From assembly GCA_009760855.2 (NCBI GenBank), contig WPIO01000016.1:6435001-6499000 (forward strand): DNA of 64,000 bases, given 5' to 3'. The position numbers and the translations under genes were made by a program. A model generated the notes under the pieces. The model ran no database searches, was not told the origin of the DNA, and worked only from the letters and a program-made list of their open reading frames with translations. Positions 58,479-64,000 of the stretch are shown piece by piece. The stretch's first letter is position 1. Each line of letters starts with the position of its first letter. This DNA is from Cristatella mucedo (Eukaryota > Bryozoa > Phylactolaemata > Cristatellidae).

Positions 58479-58643
58479 ATAGGTCGAAGGTCAGGTGCTC
58501 GCTCTTTACGACCGATATCGCGCGTTCGAATCGTGCAGTGGGTGATCGTTTAATGCCAACCCCAAGTGGTGGTGATAGTCATTATAGATCTCCTGTGGCT
58601 ATACACATGAGGCTGCTAAGTTAGCTATTTTATATATTTATTT
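58479..58643 (+). mobile_element. SINE-II variant inside LINE-A
   Basis: 'GTCAGGTGCTCGCTCTTTAC', GTTCGAATCGTGCAG, and 'AAGTGGTGGTGATAGTC'. Confidence 0.65.
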
Positions 58644-58744
58644 CGTGGCACGGTCCCCAAAAGATTTGAGGTTCGTACGAGGTAAACAAGTTGACTTAGA
58701 AAATGGGTGGTACGGTCAGTGGAATGAATTCCCAGGATATTGTG

Positions 58745-59090
58745 CCCCCAGGAACAAATTACACAGATGTCACCCCCTTTTTACTCAATAATTTTCAACT
58801 AGACTAAACGGTAGTGTAAATATAAATGATGTCAAGTAAAATTCAAAATCACAACTTAGAGTAGTTACGTTCTGTGAATTTCTAATCACCATTTAAAGGA
58901 CAAGATGACTAATTATATGCCTAATTAAATTGCAAGAGTCACACCGGTCTCAACTTAAATAACCGCTTAGCTAGCTGCCGTTGCTAGCACAACTTGAGAT
59001 GCTCAAAGCTTGCAGTCAGCTACCGATGGCTGCCATATGTCAACTTCCGGCCTCGATAATCTGATCATCAAATGCAGCGTCAGGTAAGGG
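58745..59090. repeat. Duplicate of 50185-50520
   Basis: See partner. A short piece (CTAATTAAATTGCAAGAGTC) also matches 50110-50135. Confidence 0.85.
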
Positions 59091-59092
59091 GT

Positions 59093-59265
59093 TCACAATA
59101 ATAATAATACATTGTGTATAGCGCCCTCAGAGAACTCAATCTCTTTCTACGCACTTTACAGTTGCTGCAAAGGAAGCATGATTGAATGTTAAGTGGCAGC
59201 ATGCTGAAGGACAACAAACATAACAAGGTTAGAGGTGAAAGGTTCCTACCTAATTGAGTCGTCAG
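59093..59265 (-). mobile_element. LINE-A 3' end
   Basis: AATAATAATAC, 'GCGCCCTCAGAGAACTCAAT' and part of the 3' UTR. It occupies the same site as the tail at 50512, so the insertion predates the segmental duplication. Confidence 0.8.
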
Positions 59266-59734
59266 TTTATACGTCGCGGGTAGGGGGGCGGTCCAAAACT
59301 TAGGCAAGACTTAACAAAGGCTTGGCAGCCAAACATGGCTCTAACTCTTGGCCAAGACTCAGGCAACACTCAGCAAGCGACCAATCGTTGGCACTGTCAA
59401 GGACACACCTTCTTTACTGCTTTGTAAAGCATTGCGGGCAATTCGACCGGCGAATCCATCGAAGTGTTCCACAAGACTCTGTGTCTATGGGAAACTACGA
59501 GCTCGTCATACCATTATCAGATAGTGAGGCGGCAGGCGATAAAGGCAATCGTGGAAAGTTAACATTCACCCGAAGGTCAAGGCCGAGAGCCATTTCCTAC
59601 CTCGGTAAAAAAAATATAGTAGTTTCCAATGAACACCGGGGGGGGGGCCGGAGCAAGGAGGAAACTAAGAGGAAGGCTGACCCTGCAAAACTTCCAGTAC
59701 AAAGGACGACTTTTTACGCAACGACAACTACTCT
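59266..59734. other. Unannotated DNA
   Basis: An open frame at 59322-59774 has no recognised domain. Confidence 0.3.
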
Positions 59735-60003
59735 CCTACTGCCGACTGTGGCTCATCCTTTTCAGCGGTCCTGAGATGCTACTTCCACGCTACTCACTAC
59801 CTCAACTGCTCTCCTGACTCTGCTATGCTTCCCACTTTCTCTTCGTTGCGTGAGACGAAGTGTGTTGGCTACCGAATGCGTACCGAAAGCCGCTTAGGCT
59901 GTGAGTGAGCTATGCAAAACTCTCCTGCGTAACATCCACGTGGTCTTTATGACTTTGTGTAGTTACAGACGGAGATACAATTCATTACATTACATTACAT
60001 TAT
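59735..60003 (+). mobile_element. LINE-B 3' end with (ATTAC)n tail
   Basis: GGCTACCGAATGCGTACCG, AGCCGCTTAGGCTGTGAG and a clean (ATTAC)4-type tail at 59983-60003. Confidence 0.85.
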
Positions 60004-60330
60004 GACCGAAGTGGGACTGAAGTAGGACAGAAGGAGCAAGACTCACAGCGCATAAACCCTGCTCGTTTCAGAGAGCAGAACACGGAGTGGGCGGAGGACA
60101 CGGAGGTCACGGTCGCGGCACGGTCGCCCAGCTCCACTCTTGCTTCGTGAGAAACGCTGCTGTTTGGTCGGCTCTGCCATCGCCGTAGCAACTTGGTAAT
60201 GGAGCCGTCCCACGGGGGGGGGAGTGCTTACGGCAATTGGTGTACGGCCATTACAACTATTACCATGCCGACTCAGTAAAATGCACGGACTGGGTCATGC
60301 AGCACATTAAAAAATGCCATCCGATTTAAC
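60004..60330. other. Unannotated DNA
   Basis: No gene or repeat recognised. Confidence 0.3.
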
Positions 60331-60334
60331 AGCC

Positions 60335-60492
60335 TTATTTGTATGGCGGCGGAAGAGCCTAAACGGCTATCAGTACCACTTGCAGTTAGTTAATAAGGAA
60401 TTGCCTACTGCAGAATTCGAACCCACGACGACCTCGGGCGTGAAGTGCGAGCACGTTACCTGCTGGGCTGTCGCGGCCCACATTGCACGAGT
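60335..60492 (-). mobile_element. SINE-II variant, reversed
   Basis: On the minus strand: GCAGGTAACGTGCTCGCACTT, GGGTTCGAATTCTGCAG. Confidence 0.6.
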
Positions 60493-60494
60493 GT

Positions 60495-61145
60495 CCTCGC
60501 AATCCGAGGTCCAATTACGTTCGGTGTGAACAGTTGCTGCTAAGCTCGACTACTCGCCGATACGTCGCGGCAGATACAGCTTATTAGCAGTAGCTTCAAT
60601 GGGGTCTAGGAGCTGAACTACGACCACGTGACTACGATCTGCGACCCGGCGGACCAAGCAACCTGTCTCCGTATCGCTCCGCACCAGTCTTTCCGTTGCG
60701 TAGCCATCTAATCTTCCTTGGAGACACTACTAAGCTCTGACGGGCGCTGAGTGTCTGGCGTATGTCTGGAGCATGCGCTCTAGATTTACAGCCGTGCTGA
60801 AGACCAGTTCGCAGCCCTCGTGGTAACTGAGATGCGTGTAGCCGAAAAAACGCGTTGCGAAGGACACCATTGGTGCGCTTCTGATCTAAAAAGAATGATC
60901 GGCCAATCAGGAATCAATAGTTTAGCTAGGCGCAGTTAAGGAAAGCGGCCTTTGCTTCGTCTTTCTGGCTTCGCTGCGGCATGTTTGTGCATTTCTGCAT
61001 TTCATTTTCCATGTTTGTGCATTTGCGCAACTGTGCATGATGTGCATTCGCATTGCTGTCGTTTTGTAGTAGGACGGCTGCAGGACTGCAGGTCGCCGCA
61101 GACACTGCTGATGATGCCACATTGCGGTTGCACATTACGACCGTA
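60495..61145. other. Unannotated DNA
   Basis: Short TTTGTGCATTTCTGCATTTC-type repetition at 60984-61050. No gene. Confidence 0.3.
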
Positions 61146-61149
61146 AATA

Positions 61150-61295
61150 TAATTCATTTGCATAGTGCCCTAAAGAAATTTAATCTCTATTCAGGCGTTT
61201 CACATATGCCTCGGAGCTCGAACCCACGACCTCGGGTAGATCTCGGTCTGGGCGAGTGTATTAACCACTGGGCCAAACCAACTCGGTGATCGCAC
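61150..61295 (-). mobile_element. SINE-I, reversed
   Basis: Minus strand: TTGGCCCAGTGGTTAA A box, GTGGGTTCGAGCTCC B box, tail 'CGCCTGAATAGAGATTAAAT'. Confidence 0.8.
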
Positions 61296-62280
61296 ACTTA
61301 TCTCTGCTGCCCAAAATCCTAAAATCAAGTGTCGTGATTCTGCAGAAACTATCTAATTATAATATCATAATACTAAAATAATGGAGTAAAATTATATAAT
61401 TAAGTATAATAAACATTGGATATCATGTTAGTTTTAAATTGAAACTCCATCATTTTACTATCAAAGTGACTCTAACAAGATCAAAAGTACAGGTACTGTT
61501 AAGCTTTCGTTCGGAGATTCTTCATTCCTAAGGAGGTATAGTCACCCAAAAATCCAGCACTCTCTGATTTGTCTTTCATCGTTTAAGTGAATTGTGGTAG
61601 AATAGATTTTTATCGGGTCAAGTACATTAATGCAACCAGTGCCCATTGGCACGCGAATAATGAACGTGCAGATACTTCATTGGCATGAACAGAGATATTA
61701 TTGGGGATTTCCTATCAACCGGCCATTTTCACGGAAACATATGCAGCTCACTTTAAGGAGAATAGCTACGACAGTGATCATTTCTTTGAAAGAACCCAGA
61801 TAGCTTGATAAGAACTAATTTTGTATTTGCAACCACAGGCTACTTACTACGTAGCAAGGAGGAAAATCAATCAGCCATTTTGGCTCTAATGTAGTCCTCC
61901 GTAAATGACAAGCGTGGCTATTTACGCTGTAGTCCAATCGGCTTACGCCTATTAAGCGTCGAATATATAAAAGCAATTACAATTTCGTTTTAATGCGAGA
62001 AATCCGTTACTAAAACCGGAGAGAATCTTCAAAAGTAGATATGAGACGTTCAAATGGTAATTCCCGAGAAAGGATCTAGACAAGAGGCTCGAGAAAGGGC
62101 GTATGACAAGAAACGGAGTCACTGTTGTGTTTCCTTTGAGATAGCGTTCGGCAAATAAATGATTCACATTTTCTAAAAATAATTAAAATATAAAACGAAT
62201 ATCTTTACTACTACTTAAAAATAGATAAATACTTGCCGTCTGTACGCTGTTATGGCTCATTCTCATATTAATTCCGAATA
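61296..62280. other. AT-rich unannotated DNA
   Basis: No gene or repeat recognised. Confidence 0.3.
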
Positions 62281-62284
62281 GGCG

Positions 62285-63300
62285 ATATAGAGCTTAACAG
62301 CTATCCATGTCTGTTATGAGCGTTGCAGCTGCCATATTACATAACTTCTCTCAAACCTGTTCAGGTTACCCAGTAAATAGGTCATCGAATTCAATTTCAT
62401 GTCATTCACTTACATTTTTTCATTCTTTCGCTGACAACTGTCAGACCTACTTGCTGCTCGAACCTCACCTCGCACACAGCATATCCGGTTCTATTCGATT
62501 GGCCGTCACTAATCAATGAAAATCACTTGGGGATTGTGCCTTCAGTGCCTACTTACCTAAAGCTTGAAAATCTCTAGCGATTGACACTGACACACTCAGA
62601 CCATTTTTGATGATATTTAACACAAGCTTACTTATCAGAACCCCTCCCAAAACAGGCTGGGTGACGTACCGCCCGCTATTCTGAATTCAACTCGTTCTGC
62701 CGTGCTTTGAACAAAATCTCAAATTCTGTGGAGACCGTGCCTTTAGTTGGTATTCTCCTAAGCCTGGAACTCAATGCCGACTGATATGCCGACATCCCTG
62801 ACTTAATGACATTTAAAAACTAGCTAAACACGCATCGTCTCCTGATAGCAATCGCTTGGTTCTCGTAAATTTCCTTTGTGTGCTTTAATAATATATTAAT
62901 CATATTATGAGATTTTATAGATTAAGATAAGATTAAGAAAAGATAAGATACGATTTTCTATTATAAGATTAATAATAGAAACAAACTTGCAAAGCACCCT
63001 CACAGAACTTAAATCTTTTTCCAGGCACTCTAAATTTGCTGTAAAATAAGTATGACCGTATTGTACGGGTAAAGTTTCCATTGTCATTATGCATAATACG
63101 GTTAGTGCTAGCCTGCATGATGCCAACGCTCTTAAGCATGTAAAGCATAAGTCGCAATGACCCAGCAAATGCTTTAGCGGGCTGAAACTGTGCATGCTGT
63201 CACTAAATATATTTCGCATGAGTTCTTTATAGTATATGGAAAGTGCCTACAATGAGATTCAGTTCTCTGAGGGTGCTACACAAAAGTATTATTCTTATCA
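62285..63300 (+). mobile_element. Old LINE-A copy split by an opposite-strand LINE-A
   Basis: Plus-strand RT C-terminus remains at 62285-62890 and the 3' UTR/tail at 63178-63290 (GAAACTGTGCATGCTGTCAC ... GTTCTCTGAGGGTGCTACAC). In between, 62985-63177 is a minus-strand LINE-A 3' end with an AT-rich tail at 62890-62985. Confidence 0.65.
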
Positions 63301-64000
63301 CTATAGTAAATCGCAAACAATTTACTCAGAGCACACTTTTTGCCAGTGCTATTGGTCTGCATTTGATCTTATGTGCAACATATGCCCATGTACTGATCGC
63401 TAATTCTATTACACTATGTAACACCATTTTAGTTCCTGGATATTACGCATTATTTAGTCGTTTCATATGCCTCAAAAGTAATAGCATTCGTGGTCATTCC
63501 ACGCAAAATTTGCTTCTGTGATCAGGATCGGTGTACATTTAAAATGTACCCGTTTCTATTGAGAAACTGAAAAATAATCTTCTGATTCACGTAAGCTCAA
63601 ATAAAACTAAAAACGTCCATAAAATTAACGCTTATTTATACTGAAGTGTTCCCAAAATGACCACTCAAGATTTAGAAGTGCTCACTATGTTTTGAGATTT
63701 AAGATTATGTGTTAGGGAATATCTCTATGATGAATCAGCTCTCGGCCGTAGTCTTTCATCCTCGTTACGATTTCATAGGGCGGAAGGTTCAAGATCCAGT
63801 AAAATCTGCCGGCCGTGCTTATCCAGGACTAGCGGTTTCCTGGAGGTTATTGAGGTGAGCGTAAAAATCTAGAGTAGGGGGAATCCTGCCGACCACGCCC
63901 CGCAATTCTTCACAGAATTCTCAACCAGAAGCTCTGTATCGCAATCTGTCTGCCTCGCGAGTGCCTAGAAACCCGCTGAATCACTGCTCCGAAACTTTTC
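63301..64000. other. Unannotated DNA at the right edge
   Basis: No gene or repeat recognised. Confidence 0.3.

Larger units (their letters stand above)
58085..58725 (-). mobile_element. LINE-A copy interrupted by two SINE-II insertions
   Basis: LINE-A sequence is at 58085-58202, 58384-58478 and 58645-58725, collinear across two inserts. Confidence 0.75.

Overview
The window looks like a stretch of a repeat-rich invertebrate animal genome, probably marine, although the sequence does not fix the phylum. The case for this rests on genes with GT-AG introns, a TATA-box secreted lectin gene, many 5'-truncated LINE retrotransposons with (TTA)n tails, tRNA-derived SINEs, long GA/CT and TA microsatellites, and an integrated animal DNA-virus-like element. 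There is no operon structure, CRISPR array or bacterial gene.

Layout. About 2.3-11.3 kb is an AT-rich integrated element of Polinton/adintovirus type. It carries remains of a DDE (rve) integrase, a YqaJ-type exonuclease, the C-terminal half of a double-jelly-roll major capsid protein, three proteins built from phage-tail-fibre-like repeats, a small cysteine-rich protein, a two-helix membrane protein, and several small unknown proteins, of which three are still open. A SINE and a LINE have inserted into it. About 11.3-16.9 kb holds a 9-bp minisatellite, a 0.6-kb GA tract, nested LINEs and GC-rich sequence with (GCC)n tracts. From 17.27 to 29.70 kb, five exons in compatible phases form a GAPR-1/GLIPR2-like CAP-domain gene on the plus strand. 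Its fourth intron contains a nearly complete 3.4-kb LINE on the opposite strand. A decayed copy of this gene lies at 39.7-40.9 kb.

The 30-44 kb interval is mostly transposon debris, microsatellites, a G-rich inverted-repeat element (41.3-42.1 kb) and a degenerate satellite of about 165-170 bp (42.2-44.6 kb). The 44.7-48.4 kb interval is a mosaic duplication whose blocks occur in two different orders. An intact single-exon tectonin-repeat secreted lectin gene lies at 48.94-49.85 kb. A truncated copy at 56.5 kb and shared flanks at 50.2 and 58.7 kb show that this locus was duplicated. The rest, to 64 kb, is nested LINE and SINE sequence and unannotated DNA.

Two LINE families and two SINE families account for most repeats. 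LINE-A (L2/CR1-like) ends in a GGCGCTTT hairpin plus (TTA)n, and LINE-B ends in an ATTAC-rich tail. SINE-I has the same kind of 3' hairpin as LINE-A and probably used its enzyme; SINE-II does not. The genes with the best evidence of current function are the tectonin gene and the CAP gene.
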